Below, piece by piece: positions 17,505 to 26,516 of a stretch of 64,000 nt of DNA. Origin of the DNA: Alphaproteobacteria bacterium (lineage in GTDB: Bacteria; Pseudomonadota; Alphaproteobacteria; SMXP01); NCBI GenBank assembly GCA_028285305.1, contig JANQPV010000026.1:1-64000 (forward strand), written 5' to 3'. The notes beneath the pieces were generated by a model, which ran no database searches, was not told the DNA's origin, and worked only from the letters and a program-made list of their open reading frames with translations. How positions within the stretch are numbered: position 1 is the first letter of the stretch; each line of letters opens with the position of its first letter. Position numbers and translations under genes: made by a program.

Positions 17505-18299
17505 ATGGCTGAAGAGCCCTTCTCCCAGGCACGGGTCTTGGTGGTTGAAGACAATTTAACATCAGCCAATATTGTCGGGTATTTGCTGCAGTCCATCGGT
17601 CTGTCCCCCACATTTGCCTCAAACGGTGAAGAAGCGGTGCAAATCGCTGGCAGCGAGCCTTTCGACCTGATTCTAATGGATCTTCACATGCCCGGGATCA
17701 ATGGGGTTGAAGCCGCCCAGGAGATCCAAGAAGGCCCGAGCGCAAACGAGAGCACGCCGATCGTGGCCCTGACTGCCCATGCTTGCGAAAAGTATCGAAC
17801 TGCATGTGAAAAGGCTGGCATGAAGGGGTTTCTCATTAAACCTGCGACCGCAAGAGATCTCACAAACGTCCTTACAGATGTGCTTCCCGGTCAAACGACA
17901 AACTGTGCAGAGGGTGCGTTAGACCATGACGCAATCGCTCAAATGACGTCGGTCATGAGTGAGGAAAACTTTCAGAACATTGTCTCGGTTTGCTTGGACG
18001 ACATCGCGAACCGCGTGAACATCATCTGCGGCGCGGATTTGACCCGGGACGTCGACATGGTGGCGAAACACTCCCACGACATTAAGAGCACGTCGGGCCA
18101 GATCGGCGCTTGCGGTGTGTTGTCCCTAGCTACGGAAATCAACTGTAAGTGCAAAGAAGCTCAGGGTACAGCCCACCCAGCCGAATTAGGGCACTTGCAA
18201 GACCTTCTTCGTCAACTCGCGGATGAGTTTACAGCGGCCGAAAAGAACCTCAAATCAGCTTATTTCTCGGGCGCGGATGGCGTTTCCCCAGCTCCCTGA
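17505..18299 (+). CDS. Receiver domain - Hpt phosphotransfer fusion protein
   Basis: Residues about 8-125 are a CheY-like receiver: acidic pair VVEDN, phosphoacceptor Asp in LILMDLHMPGING and Lys in FLIKPATARDL. Residues about 150-250 form an Hpt helical bundle with the phosphorylatable His in AKHSHDIKSTSGQIGA. There is no kinase core or output domain, so it should act as an intermediate in a multistep phosphorelay whose hybrid kinase lies elsewhere. Its last 40 nt overlap the 3' end of the convergent ccmI gene. Confidence 0.88.
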   Translation: MAEEPFSQARVLVVEDNLTSANIVGYLLQSIGLSPTFASNGEEAVQIAGSEPFDLILMDLHMPGINGVEAAQEIQEGPSANESTPIVALTAHACEKYRTACEKAGMKGFLIKPATARDLTNVLTDVLPGQTTNCAEGALDHDAIAQMTSVMSEENFQNIVSVCLDDIANRVNIICGADLTRDVDMVAKHSHDIKSTSGQIGACGVLSLATEINCKCKEAQGTAHPAELGHLQDLLRQLADEFTAAEKNLKSAYFSGADGVSPAP

Positions 18300-19159
18300 C
18301 TTGCAAGCTTCGTCTCGACCTCCTCCAAAAGCATACGAGCACCTTCCCTCCAAGGCATTCGGCTTCCTTCGCCGTCTTCCTCAGCCTCCACAGATCGTTT
18401 TAGGTGCTCCAGTGCGGCAGGTAGGTCCTCATTCTGGTACCGGGCGACGCCTTTGAAATAGTTGGCCAAGCCGTGACCAAGATTTAGATCTAGAGCCTTG
18501 TCGAAATACGCTTCGGCTTCAGGATCTACAGATCCGCTTCTTGCCAACACTCGCGCGCCTCCGACACTGGCATAAAGTTCTGCAGTTTCTCCTCCCACCT
18601 TTATGGCACGCAAATACGCAAACTCGGCACTCCCAAACTCGCGGATGCCGAGAAAGTCTCGCGCAAGTGCCACCCAGTCCGCTTGATTTCCGCCATTCTG
18701 TTCCAATTGAGAAACTCTTTGGTCTAAACTCGCCACCATTGCCGCGCGCTCTTGAATAGCATCGTTCACGCGTGACGCATGCGGACGATCACGGAGGTCA
18801 GGCGCTCCCGTTGCGGCATAGATCGTCAAGCTAAGAACGGCGGCACCCAACATCACAACCAGCATCGGCGTGCCGCTCTCTTTCGCCCCGAGCATCGCGC
18901 GTTCTTGAGACGCCAATTCGAGGGACTTAGACGCCTGAATCAGTTTCCGCGAAACCTCGGTTCGTACGCGTGCAGCAGCCTCAGTCGTCAAGAGACCTCG
19001 ACTTTCGTCCTCATCTACCTCTTTGAGCTGATCTTTGTACGTCTCAATATCAACTTGCAGCGAAGACATTTGCGACCGGCGCCCCGGTGCCTTCAAAGCA
19101 AGCCAAACGAGGGGCCCCAACGCAATTCCGGTAATGAAAAGAATAAGCAACCAAATCAT
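18260..19159 (-). CDS. ccmI: Cytochrome c biogenesis protein CcmI (CycH)
   Basis: The 299-residue protein begins with a membrane helix (about 1-22), followed by the CcmI N-terminal motif (YKDQLKEVDEDESRGLLT), a second membrane helix (about 98-118), and a TPR-containing periplasmic region (about 165-285, for example YFDKALDLNLGHGLANYFKG). CcmI chaperones apocytochrome c to the CcmF/H lyase. It overlaps the upstream DUF938 methyltransferase by 4 bp. It is separated from ccmE by the oppositely oriented lipoprotein/receiver-Hpt pair and its 3' end overlaps the latter by 40 nt. Confidence 0.92.
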   Translation of the reverse strand: MIWLLILFITGIALGPLVWLALKAPGRRSQMSSLQVDIETYKDQLKEVDEDESRGLLTTEAAARVRTEVSRKLIQASKSLELASQERAMLGAKESGTPMLVVMLGAAVLSLTIYAATGAPDLRDRPHASRVNDAIQERAAMVASLDQRVSQLEQNGGNQADWVALARDFLGIREFGSAEFAYLRAIKVGGETAELYASVGGARVLARSGSVDPEAEAYFDKALDLNLGHGLANYFKGVARYQNEDLPAALEHLKRSVEAEEDGEGSRMPWREGARMLLEEVETKLASQGAGETPSAPEK

Positions 19160-19818
19160 GTCGAGTCCGCGCTTGCCTGCTCGCCCTGCATCTCCAGCCC
19201 GCTTTCTTTTCGCAGACAGACGGACAAATTGTTCGCTGGCATGGGAGTAACACTTTCCAACATAAAGCCTTGTGCCGCAGCCAAGCCTTCAACATCTTCC
19301 AAGTCCCGCACACCCCAACTGTGGTTCCGCGACTTTAGAGACACATCGAAGGCCTGGTTTGATTGGGCCATGACCCCTTCGCGGGCAAAAGGACCATAAA
19401 AAAACAACAGCCCGCCCCGGCCCAAAAGCGCGCCCGCCCCTTCAATCAATCTCTCGCAGGCCGACCACGGAGAAATATGGATCATGTTTATGTTTACAAG
19501 GGCGTCAAATGCGTGTGGCGGCCCCAAATCAGGCGATAACCACCACCCCGCCTGGTTAACGTCCAGCCGAATGGGACCCCTGAGATTACCGCCCCCCGAT
19601 ATCTGGCGCCAAGCTTCGATGCTTTCCAGCGCGCGCGCATCTATGTCACTAGGTTGCCAAGTGAGGCCTGGAAGGTGCTGCGTGAAGAAGAGGCCGTGTT
19701 CGCCGCTCCCACTTGCAATCTCTAAAACACACGCCGTTTCCGGCAAACATCCCGAGAGAACTTTCAGCATTGGTTCCCGGTTTCGGGCGGTAGAAGGTGA
19801 AAAAAGTCTCTGGTCCAT
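19156..19818 (-). CDS. DUF938 family SAM-dependent methyltransferase
   Basis: The 220-residue product has the family start (FSPSTARNREPMLKVL), the AdoMet motif I CVLEIASGSGEHGLFF, and the WQPSDID acidic motif II, all typical of DUF938. The natural substrate is unknown. The gene overlaps ccmI by 4 bp and so shares its transcript. No membrane segment is evident. Confidence 0.9.
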   Translation of the reverse strand: MDQRLFSPSTARNREPMLKVLSGCLPETACVLEIASGSGEHGLFFTQHLPGLTWQPSDIDARALESIEAWRQISGGGNLRGPIRLDVNQAGWWLSPDLGPPHAFDALVNINMIHISPWSACERLIEGAGALLGRGGLLFFYGPFAREGVMAQSNQAFDVSLKSRNHSWGVRDLEDVEGLAAAQGFMLESVTPMPANNLSVCLRKESGLEMQGEQASADST

Positions 19819-19942
19819 GCCGACGTGAACTGCACCCTATTGGTCAACAGGATGATCATGGAACATCGAATGTTGGTTCCTCCTGCGGCCGCAACCAACG
19901 CGCACGGGCAGAACATGTCAAGAAGAAAGAAATATTGGAGGC

Positions 19943-21352
19943 TCAGACCAGTGCTGCTTGAGCCCTTCTTTTAAGAAGATTGGCTTCTGTTTCGCCCAGA
20001 ATATGACGTGTCAGCTGAACGGCGACATCCAGGTACGCCTCAGCTTTCTCGCGCTCTTCGCCATCCGTGGCTCTGATCTCATTGACGATATTCTCACTAT
20101 ACCGGACGATGGTGTTCTCCATGGTATCCACCACATCCCGGTACACATCCCCGAACGCAGCCTTGGTGGCCACATATCTCAAACCGTCAAGAAAGACAGC
20201 ATGGTCAACGGCTCGCTTCACCGCATTTTCCTGCGGCCATTGCGACAGGTCTGGCCGCGCCGTACCTCTTCCCGCAAAACCGCCAATCTTGCGTATAGGT
20301 ATTGCTTCCATGATCTTTTCGGGAGACCGCTCCAAGAGCGACTCCATAACGCCGGCCACTTGGTTTTGTTGGACGCGCAAGGATCGATCCCAAGACGCAA
20401 CCTCGACATCTGCCACGGACTCACTCAGTCCCGACGACAGACGCTGAAACTCGGTAATTCCGTCAACGAACTGGTGTAAGTCAGACCGCTGAATGTCATA
20501 AGACTTCACGTGGTGGGAGAGCTCCGACGCATCACTGAGCAGAGTATCGACAATTTCTTGCATTTCTGTGGTTTGATCATCGCTCGTCCCAGAACTCAAA
20601 CCGAGCTCCCGCGCCAAAGAAATCACCTTCCAGGGCTCTTGCATGCGCGACATGAGCAGAGAAAACAGCAATCCGGTCGCCTCAGGCGCATGCCGCTTTA
20701 ACGCGCGATATTGCCGCTCCGTTTCAAAAACATCGTCTTCGTCCAATTTGACGATTGGGATGGGAAAGTGACGCCGGATTTCTTCCAAATGGGGCGCGGC
20801 TCGCAATGCAACAGCCACATCGCGGACATCCGCAAGCGTCCGCTCAGTGCCAAGGCGGTGGGAAACTTCCTTGTAGGATTTGTCATTCAAATCGATGCTG
20901 CGGATCATCTCCTGCAGCACGTCGCCAGCCACCTGGTGCAACTCGGCGGCCGAGCGGTACATTTGCTCATCATCGCCGGCCAATATGCCCTGGGAGATCC
21001 GCTTTTCCAGCTCAGTCCGCTTAGCAGGAATCAAATCTTCCCCCAGCCAGTCCCAGATAGGGGTAAGCGACTTCCGCACAATCCGGCCCGGCAGCTTTTG
21101 AGGGTTTCTCCCTGTATAAATGAGGTCCTCAAACGGGTCGCAAAACAACCGCTGCGGACTCGGGATTCGGGCGACTTGTTGCGAAGTGTGGGCGAGACGC
21201 GGGCGCAGGAGCGCAAGAAGGTCATTATGCGGCAGACCTTTCCCAGCATTCTTCAACCGGTCAATCTCAAGCGCCGTAATCAGGCTGATCACGGTTGATT
21301 CGGGGATCTGACTCAGAAAATTCCCAAGCCGCTTCAGGTTTTCTGGCTTCAT
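19943..21352 (-). CDS. Conserved protein of unknown function
   Basis: The 469-residue, mostly alpha-helical soluble protein does not match a family I can name. It is rich in charged helices and has no signal or membrane segment. The ATG at 21352 is used; the frame continues to a TTG at 21397. It stands alone, 124 bp from the DUF938 gene and divergent from the cold-shock gene. Its overall helical character and length recall other alphaproteobacterial proteins with weak domain annotation, but I assign no function. Confidence 0.75.
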   Translation of the reverse strand: MKPENLKRLGNFLSQIPESTVISLITALEIDRLKNAGKGLPHNDLLALLRPRLAHTSQQVARIPSPQRLFCDPFEDLIYTGRNPQKLPGRIVRKSLTPIWDWLGEDLIPAKRTELEKRISQGILAGDDEQMYRSAAELHQVAGDVLQEMIRSIDLNDKSYKEVSHRLGTERTLADVRDVAVALRAAPHLEEIRRHFPIPIVKLDEDDVFETERQYRALKRHAPEATGLLFSLLMSRMQEPWKVISLARELGLSSGTSDDQTTEMQEIVDTLLSDASELSHHVKSYDIQRSDLHQFVDGITEFQRLSSGLSESVADVEVASWDRSLRVQQNQVAGVMESLLERSPEKIMEAIPIRKIGGFAGRGTARPDLSQWPQENAVKRAVDHAVFLDGLRYVATKAAFGDVYRDVVDTMENTIVRYSENIVNEIRATDGEEREKAEAYLDVAVQLTRHILGETEANLLKRRAQAALV

Positions 21353-21730
21353 CAAAAGAATTCCGGTTTCACTCGTGGAGTCGATTTCCGCAAACAACTG
21401 CCTATCAATTGGTCAATGTCACCCGTTCCCACCCGACGACAGGTCCGTCGCTCACCGGCATATTAGTTACAACTCAATTAATTTTAGGTTGATTCAATCG
21501 ATCGTACTAAATTGATTTTATTGACGTTTTTGGTTCCAAGGGTTCACATCGCGGCACCACATGCTGGAGACGTCGGCCTCAAACCGAAGCATCAACTATT
21601 CTTCTTTTTGGGACGAAAATATGGTAGAAGTCACTCGTGCTTCGCGCATTGGCCACCGATACGAGATGGGTCAACGAGAATATCTGAGGTTGAAGAGCGG
21701 GCACAGGACTATCGCAATGAGAGACTGAGA
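21353..21730. other. Divergent intergenic region upstream of the cold-shock gene
   Basis: About 380 bp between divergent genes. The middle (about 21467-21530) is strongly AT-rich with repeated TTGATT/AATTGA-type motifs, and suits a promoter region. A plus-strand open frame runs through from 21512, but its product before residue 74 is unlike any known protein. The cold-shock mRNA probably has a long 5' leader, as many do. I find no gene here. Confidence 0.5.
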
Positions 21731-21940
21731 ATGGCTGTTGGCAGTGTTAAATGGTTTGATCCTGAAAAGGGATTTGGCTTCATCCAACCTGAAGATGGGT
21801 CGAAAGATATTTTCGTCGACTTGAGAACCTTGAAGAAAGTGGGGCTGAAAACCCTTCGTGAAGGTCAAAGGGTACAATATTCGATTTCACAAGTTCCAGG
21901 AGGCAAGTCTTCGGCAGACAACATCACTATCATGGGCTGA
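21731..21940 (+). CDS. CspA-like cold-shock-domain protein
   Basis: A 69-residue single cold-shock-domain protein: GSVKWFDPEKGFGFIQPEDG contains an intact RNP1 (KGFGFI) and the aromatic patch. RNP2 is changed: the usual VFVH-type motif reads IFVDLRTL, replacing the nucleic-acid-contacting His with Asp. The second half (GLKTLREGQRVQYSI) is standard. It is likely an RNA chaperone, possibly with altered binding. The start at 21731 gives the family length; the longer upstream frame is unlikely. Confidence 0.9.
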   Translation: MAVGSVKWFDPEKGFGFIQPEDGSKDIFVDLRTLKKVGLKTLREGQRVQYSISQVPGGKSSADNITIMG

Positions 21941-22011
21941 TGTTGGAATGATCGTCTTACCGATCAGAGTAAAGACGAAACCCAATACCTAACAAATGTT
22001 GGAAATGTATA

Positions 22012-22034
22012 GCGCCAAGTGCACCGCTTGGCGC
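22012..22034. terminator. Hairpin between convergent csp and kinase genes
   Basis: A perfect 8-bp stem (GCGCCAAG/CTTGGCGC) with a 7-nt loop lies 70 bp past the csp stop and 36 bp past the kinase stop. Neither strand has a clear U-tract, so the terminator role is tentative. Confidence 0.4.
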
Positions 22035-22070
22035 CCCTTCGGATTCGCTCGTCGATACACGGACAAGCGA

Positions 22071-23453
22071 CTATTCGTCAGCTGCAGGCAAAGTCACCCT
22101 CACGGACAATCCGCCGTACCGCGAACTCGTCAAGGAAACATCTCCACGATACAGGGAGGCAATGTCTTTAACGATGGACAGGCCGAGACCGCTACCAGGC
22201 GTGGATTCGTCAAGTCTCGTCCCCCGGTTCATCACTTGGACCATCTCGTTTTCCGATAAGCCCGGACCATCATCTTCCACTTCAATAACGAACAAGCGCC
22301 GTCCCTGACCGTCCCCCAGTGGTACATCGTTCATCATCGCACTTATCCGGACTTGCCTTGACGACCACTTAAAGGCGTTGTCCAAGACATTTCCGATGAT
22401 TTCTTCGAGGTCTTGGCGCTCCCCTCTAAAGTGTATTGCGGGATCAATCTCGCAGTGAACCTGAACGTTTTTTGAGTGATAGATCTTTGTCAGCGTACGA
22501 AGCAAACCCTCTACCACTTCCTTGACATCCGTACGTACGCCAATTACCTGTGCATTGGCCGCGGTCCGCGCACGTGATAGGTAGTGATTGACTTGATCTC
22601 GCATCAGTTCGGTTTGCTTGAGCACTGTCTTCGAAAGAGCTGAGTCCTGAGCCTGCCCCTCGCTGGAGAGTACCGACAGCGGCGTCTTAAGCGCATGTGC
22701 AAGATTTCCGACTTGAGTCCTTGCCCGTTCAATCACTTCGGCATTGTGGGTAACAAGGTCGTTCATCTCCGTCACCAAAGGTGAGAGTTCGCTCGGAAAA
22801 TCACCCTCCAGACGTTTCGCCTTGCCTTGACGAATTCGATAGAGGGCCTCTTGCACTTCTCGCAGAGGGCTCAATCCCAACCGGATCTGGATCAGGACTC
22901 CGATGAGAAGTCCGCCACCAAGCGCCAAAAATGCCCACGTTAGATTCCTGTTAAACTGGGCAATCTCCCGGTCGACCGCCGTGCGGTCCGCTGCAACCAC
23001 AAGGGTGTGAGCATTCACCTGCCCCGGCAATTGTATCGTCCGCGCAATCAATCGGACCTTGCTTTGATCCGGCCCATCCGCGTACATACGAACATAGTCA
23101 GTTGGCTGTGCCCCGTCCGGAACAAGTAGACGCTCCCCCCATAAAGAACGAGACGTGAGTTCCTCAGCCGTGCCGGTGGCCGAGATATTTTCCGAAAGCT
23201 GCCAGTACCATCCGGAATAGGCGGTTTGAAAACGCCGCTCATTGTATTCGGGCCGTATACGAAGGGCTTCGCTTTCGCTTACATCAATGGCTGCAACCAC
23301 ACTCTCCCACAAAACGATGAGCTGGTCGTCGAACGTGCGCAAGACCGTCTCGCGAAAAGTCGAAGTCAGGAGAAATCCGCCGAGAACAAGTGCAATCGCG
23401 CTCCATAGGCCCGCCCCCGCGACCAACCGGAACGCAAGTGAATTTGGGATCAC
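22071..23453 (-). CDS. Two-component sensor histidine kinase (PhoQ-like layout)
   Basis: From the GTG at 23453 (GTGA overlap with the regulator stop) the product is 460 residues: first membrane helix about 12-34, periplasmic sensor of about 120 residues, second helix about 155-177, a HAMP-like linker, and HisKA with the phosphoacceptor His in NLAHALKTPLSVLSSEG. The ATPase has NVLDNAFKWS, EDDGPGLSE and GSGLGLSIVKDI. The frame reaches a TTG at 23507, but that would overlap the regulator by 58 bp. It is the last gene of a PepSY/regulator/kinase operon. Confidence 0.92.
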   Translation of the reverse strand: MIPNSLAFRLVAGAGLWSAIALVLGGFLLTSTFRETVLRTFDDQLIVLWESVVAAIDVSESEALRIRPEYNERRFQTAYSGWYWQLSENISATGTAEELTSRSLWGERLLVPDGAQPTDYVRMYADGPDQSKVRLIARTIQLPGQVNAHTLVVAADRTAVDREIAQFNRNLTWAFLALGGGLLIGVLIQIRLGLSPLREVQEALYRIRQGKAKRLEGDFPSELSPLVTEMNDLVTHNAEVIERARTQVGNLAHALKTPLSVLSSEGQAQDSALSKTVLKQTELMRDQVNHYLSRARTAANAQVIGVRTDVKEVVEGLLRTLTKIYHSKNVQVHCEIDPAIHFRGERQDLEEIIGNVLDNAFKWSSRQVRISAMMNDVPLGDGQGRRLFVIEVEDDGPGLSENEMVQVMNRGTRLDESTPGSGLGLSIVKDIASLYRGDVSLTSSRYGGLSVRVTLPAADE

Positions 23454-24148
23454 GTTGCGGATTTTGCGGCCGGTTTCGTCTGCTCTGGTTCCGGTGCTGT
23501 CAAGCAATAGCCCAGCCCTCGCACTGTCTGGATGAGATTAACGCCCATCTTTTTGCGCAGTCGGCCGACGAACACTTCGATCGTATTCGAATCCCGATCA
23601 AAGTCTTGATCGTACAAGTGCTCAACCAACTCACTACGGGAAATAACACGCCCCTGGTGATGGATCAAATACGAGAGAAGACGGTACTCAAGAGATGTCA
23701 GCTTGATCGGCTCGCCGTCGATGCTGACCCGGGCGCTTCGCGTGTCGACATGGAGCGGGCCACAGACCAACTCCGCCGACGCTTGACCAGCCGCTCGCCG
23801 CAAGAGAGCACGCAGGCGGGCGAGGAGCTCTTCCGTATAGAAAGGCTTTGGCACATAGTCGTCTGCACCCGCGTCAAATCCGGCAACCTTATCGCTCCAG
23901 CGGTCTCTTGCGGTCAGAATGAGGACGGGCATCGTTCTTCCCGCCTCCCGCCACTTCTCGAGAACTGTCACACCATCCATTTTGGGCAAACCCAAGTCCA
24001 GAACGATCGCATCGTAGGGTTCAGTATCGCCCAAGAAGTGGCCTTCTTCGCCGTCATAGGCGGCATCCACAACGTATCCTGCGTCTTCGATCGCCGTCTT
24101 GAGTTGACGGGACAAGTCGGGATCATCTTCGACTAGCAATATTCGCAT
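23450..24148 (-). CDS. OmpR/PhoP-family response regulator
   Basis: A 232-residue regulator: receiver with VEDDP, phosphoacceptor Asp in AIVLDLGLPKMDGV and Lys in YVPKPFYTEELLARLRALL, then a winged-helix DNA-binding domain (about 130-222) ending with the VRGLGYCL motif. It partners the overlapping downstream kinase and follows the PepSY gene by 6 bp. A likely target is the divergent secreted-protein gene at 24685 (inference from layout). Confidence 0.93.
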   Translation of the reverse strand: MRILLVEDDPDLSRQLKTAIEDAGYVVDAAYDGEEGHFLGDTEPYDAIVLDLGLPKMDGVTVLEKWREAGRTMPVLILTARDRWSDKVAGFDAGADDYVPKPFYTEELLARLRALLRRAAGQASAELVCGPLHVDTRSARVSIDGEPIKLTSLEYRLLSYLIHHQGRVISRSELVEHLYDQDFDRDSNTIEVFVGRLRKKMGVNLIQTVRGLGYCLTAPEPEQTKPAAKSAT

Positions 24149-24154
24149 AAGGTT

Positions 24155-24550
24155 CTATCCACCTGATATGATTTGTCCGCTTCGCGCATCAACCACAATA
24201 TCAAGCCGTCTTCCGTCTGGAGTGAGCCAAATGACAATGTAGCGCGGACTGGGCCCTCGGATTACATTCACATCCAAGTGCTTACCGGGGTATCGCGCAC
24301 GAATCTTCGCAAGTACCCGAGAAAGCGGCACCAAGTCATTGTTCGCGGTTCGATTTGACGGATGCACCAGATGGTCGGCTTGCGCCAGTTCAATGCCCGC
24401 AAACGAGATCTCGAAGACAGGAGGAAACGCGCCGATCGAGGGAGAGCGAAACTGACCGCTCTTAGCAACCGAGACATCGGGCGCGCTGAGAAACACGAGA
24501 CCGCCAATCACCAATGCCGAGATTGTCCGCCAACTCACCTTGAATCTCAT
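24155..24550 (-). CDS. PepSY-domain secreted protein
   Basis: A 131-residue protein with an N-terminal signal (hydrophobic core about 10-28) and a C-terminal PepSY domain: PLSRVLAKIRARYPGKHLDV followed by YIVIWLTPDGRRLDIVVDA and the closing RSGQI. PepSY proteins encoded beside PhoPQ-like systems are periplasmic inhibitors or sensors. It is first gene of the operon with the regulator and kinase. Confidence 0.85.
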   Translation of the reverse strand: MRFKVSWRTISALVIGGLVFLSAPDVSVAKSGQFRSPSIGAFPPVFEISFAGIELAQADHLVHPSNRTANNDLVPLSRVLAKIRARYPGKHLDVNVIRGPSPRYIVIWLTPDGRRLDIVVDARSGQIISGG

Positions 24551-24684
24551 AATCTCTCGTCCATACAGAACTCATACAGATGCCGGGCTGAACAGTTGAT
24601 GAATGTTCAAAACACCGCGCGTTCAGACGGAATTCCTATGCTTGGCTTCATCAAAAACAAAAAAATAGTCCAAGAGGTTACGAA

Positions 24685-25302
24685 ATGAAGCTCAACAAAT
24701 CCATTTATCTCGCCGCGCTCGTTGCAGGGAGTCTTGCCGTTCCCACCATGGCCCAGGCGGCGCCGTTCAAAGTGTACATGAATTGGCACAATTCCGATTG
24801 GCACAATGGCGCGCCCAGCTATCGACACGATAAATCTTATGGCCACCAAAAGCTCGCCCCCCATCACATAAAGCGCAAGCTTTGGAGGAAAGGCTTTCGG
24901 TCCGTATCTTATGTTAAGCCGGCCAAACATGGTGACTATCTGTTCCGGGCGCTTGACCGTCGCGGACGCGACGTCAGATTGCGAGTTCACAACACGACAG
25001 GCGAAATCGTTGTCCGTCGCTACATCAATCATCACCACGGTCCATCCGGCTATAACCGATGTATTCCTTGGCAAAACGTCAAGTACAACTTTCACGGTCG
25101 CGGCTTTAACAGAATCAGACTGATCAGCTCCGACGACACTCAATATCGCGCCCGCGCCTTGAACCGGCACGGCGAACGCGTACAGCTACGCATTGATGCC
25201 CGCACCGGCGCACTGCAGCACATCAGGTTTGTCGACCGGGATGAAGCCTATCGCTATGCTGGTCATGAACCGCACCGTCAGCACGGTAGACACCGCAGGT
25301 AA
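24685..25302 (+). CDS. Secreted His/Arg-rich protein with two PepSY-like repeats
   Basis: The 205-residue protein has a clear signal peptide ending near AQAAP (about residue 27). The mature protein has two copies of a PepSY-like unit: about 55-110 (KRKLWRKGFRSVSYV ... GRDVRLRVHNTTGEIVVRR) and about 126-180 (NVKYNFHGRGFNRIRLI ... GERVQLRIDARTGALQHIR). It is very basic and has His clusters near its start, middle and C-terminus, which suggests metal or polyanion binding. It is divergent from a PepSY/regulator/kinase operon. AAGAGG precedes the ATG. Confidence 0.82.
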   Translation: MKLNKSIYLAALVAGSLAVPTMAQAAPFKVYMNWHNSDWHNGAPSYRHDKSYGHQKLAPHHIKRKLWRKGFRSVSYVKPAKHGDYLFRALDRRGRDVRLRVHNTTGEIVVRRYINHHHGPSGYNRCIPWQNVKYNFHGRGFNRIRLISSDDTQYRARALNRHGERVQLRIDARTGALQHIRFVDRDEAYRYAGHEPHRQHGRHRR

Positions 25303-25322
25303 ACGATCTCGCAAGATGGGCA

Positions 25323-25360
25323 AAGATAAGGGGATGGGCTCGACCCATCCCTTTTATCTT
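25323..25360. terminator. Bidirectional rho-independent terminator
   Basis: The stem GGGATGGG/CCCATCCC (25331-25338 and 25344-25351) has a 5-nt loop, is flanked by A/T-rich arms that extend pairing, and is followed by TTTTATCTT on the plus strand and CTTATCTTT on the minus strand. It lies between convergent genes. Confidence 0.85.
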
Positions 25361-25420
25361 AACCGAGCGGGAAAGCCCCCTTCATTCGAACCGGAGGTCC
25401 GCTTGAACAGTGTCGGGCGG

Positions 25421-26389
25421 TTAGACACCTAATCCCTTACGAACGTTTTGGGTCTTACCCGCCGCCCAAAGTTTGATGAATTCTTCCAGCGCCTCATTGG
25501 GTTCGTCCGGCAGAACAACCCTGAGCTCCACATACTGATCACCGGACGTGCCGGACTTCTTGTCTTGAATGCCTTTGCCTTTCAAACGCAAACGCTTTCC
25601 AGAGCTCGTATTCTTTGGAACCGTGACCGTTACTGGTGTCGTGACCGTCGGCACTTTGATCTTGTCACCGAGAATTGCCTCTTCGAGAGTGATGGGCACT
25701 TCGACCAAAATGTCGAGGCCTTCTCGCCGAAAGAAAGGGTGTGCCCGAACTGAGATCTCGACTAAGGCATCACCCGCCGGAGCACCGCGCAAACCCTGCA
25801 TCCCTTTCCCCTTGAGACGCAGTGTCTGGCCGTCTTCGATCCCGGCCGGAATATTCACATCAATCGTATCCCCATCTGACAGGCTAATCCGCTTTTTTGC
25901 TCCGTTCACCGCGTCCAAGAACTCTACCGCCAAAGTATATTTGACGTCCGTGCCCTTAGGGCCAGGTCCACCAAAGGGATTTCGGCTCTTGTTGGTATCG
26001 CCAAATGGGGTCTGACCTCCCATGCCTTGCCCGAATATGCCGGACAGGATGTCTCCAAGATCTTCGAAGCCCGCGCCCGCACTTGTATATGTTCGGTAGC
26101 CGGACCCTCCTGCATCCGCACGACGCCCGGCATCTTGATACGCATGCTGAAAACCGCGCATCTGTTCTTGTCCGGTTTCATCAATTTCGCCGCGATCATA
26201 TCTCGCGCGCTGATCGGCATCGCCGAGGATATCGAACGCCGCATTGGCCTGCTTGAACTTGTCTTCAGCCGCGGGGTCATCCTTGTTGTGATCAGGATGG
26301 TACTTCTTCGCAAGTTTACGGAACGCCTTTCGGATCTCATCCTGACTGGCGCTCCGCGACACCCCGAGGACCTGATATAAGTCGCTCAC
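25421..26389 (-). CDS. CbpA-type DnaJ family co-chaperone
   Basis: The 322-residue J-domain protein ([19 protein letters not shown] with the HPD motif in [10 protein letters not shown]) has a G/F-rich linker (about 95-140) and two substrate-binding beta domains (about 145-310). It lacks the cysteine-rich zinc finger of DnaJ, so it is the CbpA/type II class that delivers substrates to DnaK. The start is a GTG at 26389. It stands alone and ends at a shared terminator. Confidence 0.93.
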   Translation of the reverse strand: MSDLYQVLGVSRSASQDEIRKAFRKLAKKYHPDHNKDDPAAEDKFKQANAAFDILGDADQRARYDRGEIDETGQEQMRGFQHAYQDAGRRADAGGSGYRTYTSAGAGFEDLGDILSGIFGQGMGGQTPFGDTNKSRNPFGGPGPKGTDVKYTLAVEFLDAVNGAKKRISLSDGDTIDVNIPAGIEDGQTLRLKGKGMQGLRGAPAGDALVEISVRAHPFFRREGLDILVEVPITLEEAILGDKIKVPTVTTPVTVTVPKNTSSGKRLRLKGKGIQDKKSGTSGDQYVELRVVLPDEPNEALEEFIKLWAAGKTQNVRKGLGV

Positions 26390-26516
26390 GTTTCTCTAAA
26401 CCCTTATTCTGTAACCTTTTTATCAATATATGGGTGTTGCGCCGCAAAAAATCCAGATATGTAGTAGGGATATTCAGTTGTTTCACTGCCCCATCGAGTG
26501 AGGGACCCTATGCAAA

